NCBI GenBank assembly: GCA_035440445.1
Contig: DAORMJ010000003.1
Coordinates: 1-64,000, forward strand
Length of the DNA stretch: 64,000 nucleotides
From: Ga0077548 sp035440445
GTDB lineage: Bacteria > Pseudomonadota > Alphaproteobacteria > Rhizobiales > Xanthobacteraceae
Direction: 5' to 3'
Positions 9,030-19,408 of this stretch are shown in pieces. A program made the translations under genes and the position numbers. Below the pieces are notes generated by a model. It worked only from the letters and a program-made list of their open reading frames with translations. It did not search any database and was not told the DNA's origin. The first letter of the stretch is position 1. Every line of letters starts with the position of its first letter.

Positions 9030-9164
9030 TTACGCCGAGAGACGCTTGCGTCCGCGACGGCGGCGGGCGGCCAGAACCTTGGCGCCGCCAAGGGTCGCTT
9101 TGCGCGCGCGGAAGCCATGCCGGCGCTTGCGGACGAGTTTGCTCGGTTGATAGGTCCGTTTCAC
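9030..9164 (-). CDS. rpmH: 50S ribosomal protein L34
   Basis: 44 aa, starting with GTG at 9164 (VKRTYQPSKLVRKRRHGF). The length, the invariant KRTYQPS start and the basic ARRRRGRKRLSA end are those of L34. The GTG is chosen because L34 always begins right before KRTYQPS. Its promoter region falls in the adjoining assembly gap. Confidence 0.95.
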   Translation of the reverse strand: MKRTYQPSKLVRKRRHGFRARKATLGGAKVLAARRRRGRKRLSA

Positions 9165-9192
9165 GGGTCTTACTCCAGTAGATCGATGCGAA

Positions 9193-9313
9193 NNNNNNNN
9201 NNNNNNNNNNNNNNNNNNNNNNNNNNNNNNNNNNNNNNNNNNNNNNNNNNNNNNNNNNNNNNNNNNNNNNNNNNNNNNNNNNNNNNNNNNNNNNNNNNNN
9301 NNNNNNNNNNNNN
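9193..9313. other. assembly gap (121 N)
   Basis: A run of N between rpmH and the VTT-domain gene. It hides the rpmH-rnpA-yidC promoter. The flanks (9165-9192 and 9314-9499) hold no gene that I can support. Confidence 0.98.
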
Positions 9314-9499
9314 TTATAGGGGCCACGCGCGGGGGAAGTCAATGGAAACAGGCCATTTTCGGCCACGCAAGCGCGATTCCGGCGGAAACAGGCGCGGAAA
9401 ACCCCGGCCCTTCATTTCCGCGTAATCCCGCCGCGACACATTGTATAAGGCGCGGGGCGCCGCCAGCCACCCAAGCAAACGCAGGAAAAGGCAGCTTTT

Positions 9500-10312
9500 A
9501 TGGAAGGTTCCGCAGAGGTGGGAGGCCCCGGCCGCCGTGCGCTGGTGCTGCGCTATCTGCCGCTCGTGCTCTTGCTCTCGGGTGTTGTCGCGGTCTTCGC
9601 GCTCGGGTTGCATCGCTATATTTCGATGGAAAGCGCGATCCGCCATTCGGAGGCGCTCGACCGGCTGGTCGAAAGCCACCCTTTTGCAGCCTTTGCGATC
9701 TATGCCGCGGTCTATAGCGCAGCGATCGTTTTCGCCGTGCCGGGGGCCGTGGTCTTCACCATGTTCGGCGGTTTCCTGTTCGGCGCTTTCTTCGGGGCGC
9801 TTGGCGGCATTCTCGGCTCGACGCTCGGCGGCGTCATCACGGTGCTGATCGGCGGCGCTTCGCTCGGCGCGAGCCTGCAGCAGGCTTCACTCCCGCGCTT
9901 CCAGAAACTCGCGCAAGGTTTCCGCGACGGCGCGTTCGGCTACATCGTGCTGTTGCGGCTCATTCCGGTGGTGCCTTATATCGCGATCAACATTGCCTCC
10001 GGCCTCTTTCGCGTGCCGCTCAAGACCTTCGTGCCCGCGACCATGATAGGGATCGCGCCGATCGCGTTCTGTTTCGGCTTCATCGGCTCCGGGCTCGATC
10101 AGGGTTTCGAGAAGCAGTTGAAGGCGTTCCGCGCCTGCGAGGCCGCAGGGCGAACGGACTGCAGAATAGAATTCGATCCGATGCTGTTCGTTTCCAACGA
10201 ACTTATCGCCGGCCTCGCGCTCTTTTCGCTCCTCGTGATCGTGCCGCTCCTCTTCCGTAAGCGCCTCGCGCGGTTGCGGCGGCCGGAGCCGCAGCAAGGC
10301 GTTAAGCCTTAG
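9500..10312 (+). CDS. TVP38/TMEM64 (VTT, DedA-like) membrane protein
   Basis: 270 aa with about six hydrophobic segments. The VTT/SNARE-associated core is recognisable: GAVVFTMFGGFLFGAFFGALGG near residues 90-112 and the re-entrant motif LLRLIPVVPYIAINIASGL near 150-170. Family members are inner-membrane proteins linked to lipid or undecaprenyl-phosphate translocation and membrane homeostasis; the substrate here is unknown. It ends 47 bp before the downstream kinase gene. Confidence 0.85.
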   Translation: MEGSAEVGGPGRRALVLRYLPLVLLLSGVVAVFALGLHRYISMESAIRHSEALDRLVESHPFAAFAIYAAVYSAAIVFAVPGAVVFTMFGGFLFGAFFGALGGILGSTLGGVITVLIGGASLGASLQQASLPRFQKLAQGFRDGAFGYIVLLRLIPVVPYIAINIASGLFRVPLKTFVPATMIGIAPIAFCFGFIGSGLDQGFEKQLKAFRACEAAGRTDCRIEFDPMLFVSNELIAGLALFSLLVIVPLLFRKRLARLRRPEPQQGVKP

Positions 10313-10359
10313 ATGGCGGGCGAATTGACCTCGATAGGCCGCCGTCGCATGGTGCATGC

Positions 10360-11838
10360 ATGACCGAACAACCTGCCGGCAAGGATGGCGCTTCAGCCGT
10401 TGCGAACCCGCCTTTTCGCGTGGGTCTCTCCGGCAAGCTCCTGTTCCTGACCATTTTGTTCGTGCTGCTCGCCGAAGTGCTGATCTACGTGCCGTCGATC
10501 GCGAACGTGCGCACGATGTGGCTGAAGGATCGCGCCGCGACCGCGCGGCTTGCCGTGCTCGCGCTCGATGCGACCCCCGACAACATGGTGCCGCAGGAAC
10601 TGGCGAAGCGTCTGCTCGACGGTGCGGGTGCCACCGCCGTCGCGGTGAAATTCGGCAATACCCGGCGGCTCCTGTCGGTGTCGGAAATGCCGCCGGCGGT
10701 GCAGAACAGCATCGACCTGCGCGACTATTCTTTTATCGCGTCGATCATGGATGCCTTTGCGACGCTTGCGACTGGCGGCAATCGCACCATCCGCGTGCTC
10801 GATTCCGCGCCGATGGGCGGCGAGTTCATCGAAGTCATTCTCTCCGAACGGCCGCTTTACGCCGCGATGCTCGCCGCCTCGCAGAACATTCTCTGGGTGT
10901 CGCTCATCATATCGGTGATCACCGCGACGCTGGTTTATGCGACGCTGATCTGGCTCTTCGTGCGTCCGCTGCGCAACATGACCGAGCAGATGATGCGCTT
11001 CGCGCAGAACCCGGAAGACGCAAGCCGGATCCTGTCGCCCTCGCGCCGCGCCGACGAGATCGGCCTTGCCGAGCGCGAACTCGCGCGCATGCAATACGAG
11101 CTTTCGCAGACGCTCTATCAGAAGAGCAGGCTCGCAGCGCTCGGCCTTGCAGTGTCCAAGATCAACCACGACCTGCGCAACCTGCTTTCGTCGGCGCAAC
11201 TTCTGTCAGACCGCATTTCCGGATTGCGCGAGCCTTTGGTACGCCAGATCGCGCCGAAGCTGATGCGGGCACTCGATCGCGCGATCTCTTATTGCCAGCA
11301 GACGCTCGCTTATGGCCGCGCGCAGGAACCGCGGCCGATGCGCAAGCAGGTCAGCGTCGAACATCTGGTGGACGAGGTGCGCGATACGCTGAACCTCAAC
11401 GAGACGAGTGCGATCGGCTGGGTGCCTTCGATCGAGCGGGGGCTGACGATCGACGCCGATCCGGAGCAGATGTTTCGCGTGCTGCTCAATCTTGCGCGCA
11501 ACAGCATCGAGGCACTGCAAACGCGCGTACCGAACGATCCGTCGCGCGATCAGGTGCGCGTCGTCGGCCGCCGCGAAGGCGGCGTCGTCGTGCTCGAAGT
11601 GGCCGACACCGGCCCGGGCCTGCCGCCGCGCACGCGCGAACATCTGTTCGAGCCCTTCCATGGCTCGATGCGCTCCGGCGGCACGGGGCTGGGGCTTGCG
11701 ATCGCTGCCGAAATCGTCCGGCTGCATGGCGGCGACATTAAACTCCTGGACGACACCATCGGCGCGGCGTTCCGGATTTCGATTCCCGACCGCCCGGCGC
11801 GGCTCGAAAACTATCGCGAGAAGCGGCTCCGCGCCTGA
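10360..11838 (+). CDS. membrane-bound sensor histidine kinase
   Basis: 492 aa. TM1 around 25-47, a periplasmic sensor of about 130 aa, TM2 around 172-198, a HAMP-like linker, then a HisKA-like helix with the phospho-acceptor His270 in KINHDLRNLLSS. The ATPase domain has an N box NLARNSIEAL, G1 DTGPGLPP and G2 GGTGLGLAIA. The H box HDLRN is of the unusual type seen in a Rhizobiales-conserved kinase group. No response-regulator gene is adjacent (a tRNA gene follows), so its partner is unknown. Confidence 0.88.
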   Translation: MTEQPAGKDGASAVANPPFRVGLSGKLLFLTILFVLLAEVLIYVPSIANVRTMWLKDRAATARLAVLALDATPDNMVPQELAKRLLDGAGATAVAVKFGNTRRLLSVSEMPPAVQNSIDLRDYSFIASIMDAFATLATGGNRTIRVLDSAPMGGEFIEVILSERPLYAAMLAASQNILWVSLIISVITATLVYATLIWLFVRPLRNMTEQMMRFAQNPEDASRILSPSRRADEIGLAERELARMQYELSQTLYQKSRLAALGLAVSKINHDLRNLLSSAQLLSDRISGLREPLVRQIAPKLMRALDRAISYCQQTLAYGRAQEPRPMRKQVSVEHLVDEVRDTLNLNETSAIGWVPSIERGLTIDADPEQMFRVLLNLARNSIEALQTRVPNDPSRDQVRVVGRREGGVVVLEVADTGPGLPPRTREHLFEPFHGSMRSGGTGLGLAIAAEIVRLHGGDIKLLDDTIGAAFRISIPDRPARLENYREKRLRA

Positions 11839-11961
11839 AGCCGCCCCGCGTTAAGGGCTGTTCCGGCCTATTCCTGCGGATTTCGGCGCGGCTCGAGCGC
11901 CATTTCGCACACCGCCGCTTGCAAATGCCGGGCGAGGCGGGTAGTTCGCAGGGCCTAAATT

Positions 11962-12038
11962 GCGCTCGTAGCTCAGCTGGATAGAGCACCAGACTACGAA
12001 TCTGGGGGTCGGGAGTTCGAATCTCTCCGAGCGCGCCA
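11962..12038 (+). tRNA. tRNA-Arg (anticodon ACG)
   Basis: 77 nt with a perfect 7-bp acceptor stem (GCGCTCG / CGAGCGC), discriminator G and an encoded CCA. The D arm is AGCTC-AGCTGGATA-GAGC, the anticodon stem CCAGA/TCTGG with loop CTACGAA (anticodon ACG at 11996-11998), and the T arm contains GTTCGAATC. Its 3' part is the attachment site of the integrated element that follows, and the gene remains intact. Confidence 0.97.
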
Positions 12039-12041
12039 TTT
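11992..12041 (+). repeat. attachment site attL (50-bp direct repeat)
   Basis: Runs from GACTACGAATC in the anticodon loop of tRNA-Arg to the TTT after CCA. It matches 23858-23907 base for base; the copies diverge at the next base on each side (A versus T upstream, G versus C downstream). Confidence 0.96.
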
Positions 12042-12627
12042 GCCCCTTTGTTTTCAGCGTTATTTTACACGCCGCCCGAACGGCAGTTCGGGCCGCGCTT
12101 CAAAGTCGCCACCGGGTCGCCACCGCACGGCTCGAAATGTTCCCACAGAATGTTTTTAGGTGTTGCGACGCTGCATCGAGGCACGCGCACCCCTTTCGCA
12201 GGAGCCGACATTTTCGGCGTCCCATCCGCGATTAAAACCGGGCGAAAACAAAAGGGGGCGGGTCTCCATAAAGAAGTATCTACGCGCCTATAGAGATCGC
12301 GCTCGCGCAGAACTTGCGACGTATTTTTTTTAACATCTCTCGCCCGAGATCATACGCAGCGATTTCCTGCTCGTTCTTTCCTAAAGACGCGGCGAAAACG
12401 GGCGTCTCCTTTTGATTCCCCGAGCGTTGTTCGGACCCGGTGGATTTTGCACACCCCTACGCGCGCGCGAGACGGCGGTGAAGGACGACAGACCGACATG
12501 ATCGGTTCGCAGCTTACGCGCGCATTCCCGACTACGAATGTGGGATCATCGAGCTTTCGACTTGCATTCGTGACGGTACCGAGGCCCAAATGCTTCGGGC
12601 ACAACCGGCGGGGAAACCGGATGCGAG
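12042..12627. other. left end of the element, no supported gene
   Basis: 586 bp between attL and the first cargo gene. It contains a paired 10-bp repeat at 12104-12124 (see there). Frames on both strands lack coding character and a Shine-Dalgarno sequence. The other strand opposite 12447-13048 is open only because of the neighbouring gene's base composition. Confidence 0.5.
12104..12124. repeat. paired 10-bp repeats, candidate integrase arm sites (left end)
   Basis: AGTCGCCACC at 12104-12113 and GGTCGCCACC at 12115-12124, spaced 11 bp start to start. The same pair (AGTAGCCACC, AGTCGCCACC) with the same spacing and orientation is found at 23723-23743, inside the other end of the element. Confidence 0.55.
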
Positions 12628-13205
12628 ATGCAAGACCCGCGCGGGACGTTGCGCCAATACCCTTACGTCGTTGTTCGGCTGCGCTGCGATTGCTGCGGCA
12701 GGAGCGGCGGCTATCGGCTCGCGTCCCTCGTAGAGAAGTTCGGAGCGGGATTTCCGCTCGAACGCCTCGTCGAACGGCTCTGCTACCCAACGTGCGGGCG
12801 CAATCCGGCAAACCGGCAGAAGCACCGCCTGAGCGGCCCCAAGAATTGCGAAGCCTATCTATGCGATCTACGTGCGGACATGGCGGAAGCGGACTTGCCG
12901 CCGGGGCGCGATCCTTATCGTCCGCAACTCCCGTTCGCACGCGGCAACGAGGTCGATCCCGAGCGCCCGTATTGGCGGCCAACGTCGGCGCAGAGGCGCG
13001 AGACCGTCGAAACGATCCGACGAACAGGATCGACGATGATCCCGGCACGATGCCTTCACTGCAAGCGCGAGCAATTTCTTGGCGTTGGTCGATTCCCGCC
13101 CACTGTGAAGCTCGACGCGATAGAGCAGCGGCTCGTCTGCATGAAGTGCAAATGCCGGAAGGTCGAGTTACTCATCCCGGGGCAGCCGTCAATTGAAGAC
13201 GGGCA

Positions 13206-13209
<4 letters not shown>
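12628..13209 (+). CDS. hypothetical protein with Cys-pair motifs
   Basis: 193 aa, no signal peptide or TM. Two zinc-ribbon-like regions are visible: RLRCDCCGRSGGYRL near residue 20 with CYPTCG about 30 residues later, and near the C-terminus ARCLHCKREQFLG with CMKCKCRKVE. Spaced CxxC pairs suggest metal-binding knuckles, possibly for nucleic-acid contact. It overlaps the convergent P-type ATPase stop by 4 bp. I do not recognise a named family. Confidence 0.7.
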
Positions 13210-15323
<2,114 letters not shown>

Positions 15324-15350
15324 ATTGGCTCTTCCTTATTTCCGACTCTG

Positions 15351-15381
15351 ACCCTACATCCTCTAGTCACTAGAGGATCAA
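15351..15381 (-). promoter_or_regulatory. MerR-type promoter/operator of the P-type ATPase gene
   Basis: On the minus strand TTGATC (-35, 15376-15381) and TAGGGT (-10, 15351-15356) are separated by 19 bp, the overlong spacer typical of MerR-activated promoters. The spacer holds a perfect 9-3-9 inverted repeat, ATCCTCTAG-N3-CTAGAGGAT (15358-15378). The regulator gene starts 9 bp beyond the -35 on the other strand. Confidence 0.88.
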
Positions 15382-15389
15382 GAGGAACC

Positions 15390-15791
15390 ATGAAGGGCCA
15401 TTCAATCGGCGCTGCGGCACGTCAGACCGGCGTGAAAGTGCCGACTATCCGCTATTACGAAAGCATCGGCTTGCTTCCGCCTCCGCCCCGGGCAGATAAT
15501 GACCGGCGATTATTCGACGACGCGGCAGTGCAACGTCTCGCATTTATTCGTCATGCGCGCAGCATGGGGTTTGAAATAACCGAGATCGCGGCACTTCTGT
15601 CGTTGCGAGAAAACCCTCGACAATCGTGCGCCAAGGCAGATGAAATCGCGCGAGTGCGGCTCGCCGACATCGAGGAGCGAATTAGGAGCCTCCAATCCCT
15701 GCGCGCCGAACTCAAGACAATGATCGATAGCTGTGACAGAAAGCGCGTCAGCGATTGTCACATCATCGGCGGCTTGGTCGAGCGCAACTAA
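15390..15791 (+). CDS. MerR-family metal-responsive regulator (ZntR/CadR-like)
   Basis: 133 aa from the ATG at 15390 (AGAGGAACC just before it). The N-terminal HTH (GAAARQTGVKVPTIRYYESIGLL) is typical MerR. Cys80, Cys115 and Cys123 correspond in spacing to the metal ligands of ZntR/CadR proteins (Cys at the dimer helix start plus two in the C-terminal loop); CueR proteins lack the first. It is divergent from the ATPase gene and presumably bends the 19-bp-spaced promoter on metal binding. Confidence 0.9.
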   Translation: MKGHSIGAAARQTGVKVPTIRYYESIGLLPPPPRADNDRRLFDDAAVQRLAFIRHARSMGFEITEIAALLSLRENPRQSCAKADEIARVRLADIEERIRSLQSLRAELKTMIDSCDRKRVSDCHIIGGLVERN

Positions 15792-16342
15792 GTATTCGCG
15801 CCGCGATAAAGCCTCCACATTCCCCACCACGCGACGGGCGCGAGAGCAAACACGCTCGCCATCCCCGGAAAGTACGCAAGCGGCGTGTCGGTGAAAAATG
15901 GGAAGACGAGTATGTGCGCGAGTTCTGTGAACCCCATGGAGGCGAAGAACGTCCACGCGAAATATTGCCCGAGCGCGTGGCCGCGTTTTAGGAGGGCGGG
16001 AATAGCAAGCCATGCTCCGACCGAGATTACGACAAGCAGGACAAGAGCGGGCGACGCGAGCGAAGGTGTTGGCACCCCTGATACTTCTGCGAGCCGCGCA
16101 AAAAAGCCGGAGCGATTTTCCTCGACGCGATGCAGGGCAAATAGCGCAAGCGCGATCCAATAAGGACCGCGAACATCGAACCAAACACCGCGTGTCGGCA
16201 GTGCAAGCCATAACGCAAGGCCGCCCGCAAAGCCCGCCGTGAAGATCATCATGGTCATGCCGCCGAAGGCGCAGTAGCCGAGCGAGAGGGTTGCTGCCGT
16301 TATGATGACTGCGGAAAGCGTAGTTTGCATTTGTCGCTTCAC
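15788..16342 (-). CDS. HXXEE-domain membrane protein
   Basis: 184 aa with about five to six hydrophobic segments. LHRVEEN near residue 72 fits the HxxEE signature of that domain, and GQYFAWTFFASMGFTELAHIL matches its later helix. Function of the family is unknown. It is the last gene of a compact minus-strand set (Spy-like, TauE-like, HXXEE) with a 7-bp gap to the TauE gene, and it converges on merR (4-bp overlap). Confidence 0.75.
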   Translation of the reverse strand: MKRQMQTTLSAVIITAATLSLGYCAFGGMTMMIFTAGFAGGLALWLALPTRGVWFDVRGPYWIALALFALHRVEENRSGFFARLAEVSGVPTPSLASPALVLLVVISVGAWLAIPALLKRGHALGQYFAWTFFASMGFTELAHILVFPFFTDTPLAYFPGMASVFALAPVAWWGMWRLYRGANT

Positions 16343-16349
16343 GATATTT

Positions 16350-17108
16350 TTAGATCGCTACGAAAAATGTCGAGTAAATCATGCGGGAAGCGGCTGCTAA
16401 CAGCAATGTTCCGAGCAGCAACCTTAGCGCGCGCGGAGAAGCGAGACGTAAGCCGAACGACGCCCCGGCGAATGCGCCTATCGCGACGACTATCAACCAC
16501 ACCGGCAATGCTGTGGGGAACACCGGGTTCACAGCTAAAACGCCCCCGAGCGCTGCGACTGAGTTCATGAGATTGAATACCGTTGTAATTGCAGCGGCCT
16601 GCTTCGTCGCGGTCCAATGGAAAAGAAGTAGTAGGGGCGCGAGGTAAATCCCACCGCCAACGCCGGTCACGCCGGATAGCAAACCGATAACGCCGCCAAC
16701 GACGAGAGCGTAAACGAACGGGGCGTTTGCGGGAGCGGTTGCGTCACTTCGTGCCGCGCCCCGGGCGGATCGAAACATGAGAAGCGCCGCGACGAGCAAC
16801 AACGCGCCGAGTAGGGGCGAGTAAAGATGCGTGGGCAGGTTGATTGCTCCGCCCACCACCGAAAACGGCGCGCCTAAGATGGCGAACGGATAACAGCTAC
16901 GCCATGAAAGAAGACGCGCGCGGTAAGCATAGAAGCAACCGACTGCCGAGACCATGATGTTCAGGGCAAGGCCCGAAGTTTTTATTGCCTCGGGCGCAAA
17001 TGACGCGAGACTGAGAACGGCGACGTAGCCGGTGCCGCCTGCTTGCCCAACGGCGGCATACGCCGCAGCGACGACGCCGAGAGCAATGGCGAGCAGAACT
17101 TCCTGCAC
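16350..17108 (-). CDS. TauE/SafE-family membrane transporter
   Basis: 252 aa from a GTG at 17108, directly after the stop of the Spy-like gene; an upstream in-frame start would overlap that gene by 60 bp. Eight hydrophobic segments; the repeated TauE/SafE features are visible (AAYAAVGQAGGTGYVAVLSL near the N-terminus and LLSGVTGVGGGIYLAPLLLL in the second half). The family exports sulfite, sulfoacetate and other organic or thio-anions. The substrate here is not evident; the setting suggests a role in metal or arsenic stress. Confidence 0.82.
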   Translation of the reverse strand: MQEVLLAIALGVVAAAYAAVGQAGGTGYVAVLSLASFAPEAIKTSGLALNIMVSAVGCFYAYRARLLSWRSCYPFAILGAPFSVVGGAINLPTHLYSPLLGALLLVAALLMFRSARGAARSDATAPANAPFVYALVVGGVIGLLSGVTGVGGGIYLAPLLLLFHWTATKQAAAITTVFNLMNSVAALGGVLAVNPVFPTALPVWLIVVAIGAFAGASFGLRLASPRALRLLLGTLLLAAASRMIYSTFFVAI

Positions 17109-17109
17109 G

Positions 17110-17652
17110 TCAGTGGCGGTGTTTCTGTTCCGGCTGCGTGTGACCCGCGTTGTAACCTCGCAGCTCGGCATACTTCTTCACCTGTTCGGGACGTAGAACA
17201 TCGACAGTTGCGAGATGGTATTTCAAATGCGACGCGCGGAGCGCGGCTTGCGTCGCGCCGATCTTGTTCGTTGCCGCTACAAGTGCGTCGGCGTTGATCT
17301 CGCGACGTGCGAACAGCCGGTCGAGTGCGGCCTCATCGTTGATAAGTGTTTCGCCGAGCGCGGATGCCTCTGCCTTCATCTCCGCGAATAGCGTCTCCAT
17401 CCGCTGCCGCTGCGCGGTAGAAAGTTCGAGCTGTGCCGCGAGTTCGATTACGTGCAACGGACCGGGATAGCCGTTCAGTTCGGCGGCGAGGGCGAGGCCC
17501 ATGCCGCGCCCTGCGCGTAGGTCGGCGATCTGTTGCGCCGATAGCGCCTTGATTGGTCGAGCTTGCAGGTCGGCGTAAGGCGAAACGTGCTGCGCAGATG
17601 ATGGTGCGACGCCGATTAGTAGAGCGAACGAAATCAACAGAAAACGGACCAT
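17110..17652 (-). CDS. periplasmic Spy/CpxP-like protein
   Basis: 180 aa with a clear signal peptide (MVRFLLISFALLIGVAPSSA, cleaved before QHVSPY). It is mostly helical, with two LTxxQ-type motifs (LSTAQRQRMETLF near 95 and LRPEQVKKYAEL near 160), as in Spy/CpxP/ZraP periplasmic chaperone or metal-sensor proteins. The C-terminus is His-rich (HTQPEQKHRH), suggesting metal binding. First gene of the three-gene minus-strand set and divergent from arsR (157-bp gap). Confidence 0.75.
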   Translation of the reverse strand: MVRFLLISFALLIGVAPSSAQHVSPYADLQARPIKALSAQQIADLRAGRGMGLALAAELNGYPGPLHVIELAAQLELSTAQRQRMETLFAEMKAEASALGETLINDEAALDRLFARREINADALVAATNKIGATQAALRASHLKYHLATVDVLRPEQVKKYAELRGYNAGHTQPEQKHRH

Positions 17653-17809
17653 TGCATCCTCCTCGAAAGCGTTAAAACAGCATACGCTATTGCGCAGCCG
17701 AACGCAGGCACCGCGTCGGCTTTACTTCGCTCCGGTCGAGCAATCGACGGGCGTTTTTCTTTGTCACTCCCCATTGACTCGACCCAAATAGTTCAATAAT
17801 CGTCGAAAT

Positions 17810-18151
17810 ATGGAAAAGATCGATGTGGTCACTGCCTTGGCCGCACTCGCACAGGACAATCGGCTCGACGTTTATCGGCTGCTCGTTCAGGCAGGGTCGG
17901 AAGGTCTCTCCGCAGGTGATGTTGCGGAGAAGCTGAAACTCGCGCCGAACACGCTGTCTTTTCATTTCGACCGCCTTCGGAATGCGGCGCTCGTTACCGT
18001 TCGTCGTGACGGGCGCTCCCTTATCTATGCGGCGCGGTTCGAGACGATGAACGATCTGCTCGGTTACCTGACCGACAACTGTTGCGGTGGCGAGGATTGC
18101 GGCCCCGCCGCGTGCGCGCCGAAAAGGAAGCGGGCGAAAGCGAGGGCATGA
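17810..18151 (+). CDS. arsR: ArsR-family arsenite-responsive repressor
   Basis: 113 aa winged-helix protein with recognition helix LAPNTLSFHFDRLRNAALV. The usual CxC in that helix is absent; instead Cys91, Cys92, Cys97 and Cys102 lie near the C-terminus (DNCCGGEDCGPAAC), the arrangement of the C-terminal As(III) site known from AfArsR-type proteins. First gene of arsR-arsC-aqpS; its stop overlaps the arsC start (ATGA). Confidence 0.92.
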   Translation: MEKIDVVTALAALAQDNRLDVYRLLVQAGSEGLSAGDVAEKLKLAPNTLSFHFDRLRNAALVTVRRDGRSLIYAARFETMNDLLGYLTDNCCGGEDCGPAACAPKRKRAKARA

Positions 18152-18675
18152 TGTCCGATACCTTTAACGTTCTATTTCTCTGCACCGGCAACTCCGCGCG
18201 CTCGATCATGGGCGAAGCCATCATGAATCGCGTCGGCGAGGGGAAACTTCGCGCGTTCAGCGCAGGCAGTCAGCCCAAGGGCGAACCGAATCCGAATACG
18301 CTGAAACTGCTCGCAGGCTTGGGCTACGACACGACGGGCTACCGCTCAAAATCGTGGAGTGAGTTCGCCGCTCCCGGTGCGCCGCAGATGGACTTCATTT
18401 TCACTGTCTGCGACGACGCAGCGGGCGAAACTTGTCCGGTTTGGCCGGGCAAGCCCATGACGGCGCATTGGGGCGTCCCTGATCCCGCCGCAGTAACGGG
18501 CAGCGAGATGGAGATCGCTCGCGCGTTTCAAGAGGCGTATGGCCGTCTGTACCGCCGCATCGAGTTATTCGCTGCGCTTCCGATCAAGGGGCTCAGTGAG
18601 CTCGCGTTGCGCTCGAAGCTGAAAGAGATTGGCAAGAGCGAGGGCGCGACCGCGCAGACGATGAGCGTCGAGTGA
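18148..18675 (+). CDS. arsC: arsenate reductase, low-molecular-weight phosphatase type
   Basis: 175 aa. The P-loop LFLCTGNSARSI carries the nucleophile Cys12 (CX5R). Further cysteines Cys88 and Cys96 in FTVCDDAAGETCPVW are placed like the resolving pair of thioredoxin-coupled ArsC. The DP motif is in WGVPDPAAV. It reduces As(V) to As(III) in the cytosol. Two adjacent ATGs (18148, 18151) are possible starts; the first overlaps the arsR stop. Confidence 0.92.
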   Translation: MMSDTFNVLFLCTGNSARSIMGEAIMNRVGEGKLRAFSAGSQPKGEPNPNTLKLLAGLGYDTTGYRSKSWSEFAAPGAPQMDFIFTVCDDAAGETCPVWPGKPMTAHWGVPDPAAVTGSEMEIARAFQEAYGRLYRRIELFAALPIKGLSELALRSKLKEIGKSEGATAQTMSVE

Positions 18676-19331
18676 TCCGCCGCGCGCTCGCAGCCGAGTT
18701 CGTCGGCAGCCTATTGCTTGCCGCCACGGTCATCGGCTCGGGGATTGCAGCGGAACGCCTCTCAGGCGGCAACGTCGCGCTTGCGCTTCTTGCCAATTCC
18801 CTTGCGACCGGCGCGATGCTGTACGTTCTGATTGTCGCGCTCGCGGACGTTTCCGGCGCGCATTTCAACCCGGCGGTATCAGTTGCGCTTGCGGTTCGTA
18901 AGGCCATCACGCTCCGCGTCGCCGCGTTCTACACGCTCGCGCAGGTCGCCGGAATGGTTCTCGGCGCGGTTCTCGCGCACGCGATGTTCGGGTTGCCGTC
19001 GTTGCAGATTTCGATGAAGGGTCGCGAAGAACTTGGCTTCCTCGTCGGCGAGGTTGTCGCCACCGGCGGCCTCGTTTTCGTGGTCCTTGCGCTTGCGGGC
19101 AGGAGGGTCGAGACGATTGCGACCGCCGTCGGGCTCTACATTGTCGCTGCCTATTGGTTCACGTCGTCCACGTCATTCGCGAACCCGGCAATCACAATTG
19201 CGCGCGCCATGACCGATACGTTCGCAGGGATCGCGCCGACGAGCGCACCGTGGTTCGTGGTAGCGCAATTCGTCGGCGTTGCTTTCGCGCTTTTCGTGGC
19301 ATCAAGCTTGATAACTTCGTCGAAGGAATAA
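18672..19331 (+). CDS. aqpS: aquaglyceroporin-like channel (MIP family), AqpS-type
   Basis: 219 aa, six TMs, with two NPA boxes (HFNPAVS near residue 62 and ANPAITIARA near 177), the second followed by Arg as in all MIP channels. GTG start at 18672 overlaps the arsC stop. In Sinorhizobium meliloti an ars operon uses AqpS in place of an ArsB pump: arsenate is reduced by ArsC and arsenite leaves by downhill flow. The same logic fits here because no arsB or acr3 gene is present in the element. Confidence 0.9.
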   Translation: MIRRALAAEFVGSLLLAATVIGSGIAAERLSGGNVALALLANSLATGAMLYVLIVALADVSGAHFNPAVSVALAVRKAITLRVAAFYTLAQVAGMVLGAVLAHAMFGLPSLQISMKGREELGFLVGEVVATGGLVFVVLALAGRRVETIATAVGLYIVAAYWFTSSTSFANPAITIARAMTDTFAGIAPTSAPWFVVAQFVGVAFALFVASSLITSSKE

Positions 19332-19408
19332 GGACTTGTTCCTTTCCCGATGGAGCCGAGGTGTTTCCCCGAGCGCCATGCGGTTTCCGTTGCCAAAATT
19401 GCCAAAAG

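Noticed and set aside
11851..12039. Minus-strand frame beginning ARSERFELPTPRFVV, also at 23850-23956
   Set aside because: Antisense translation of the tRNA-Arg gene and its att copy, a well-known false protein.
12350..13196. Open frames on both strands overlapping the Cys-knuckle gene
   Set aside because: No Shine-Dalgarno, no motif, and incompatible with the zinc-knuckle frame, which has regular Cys spacing.
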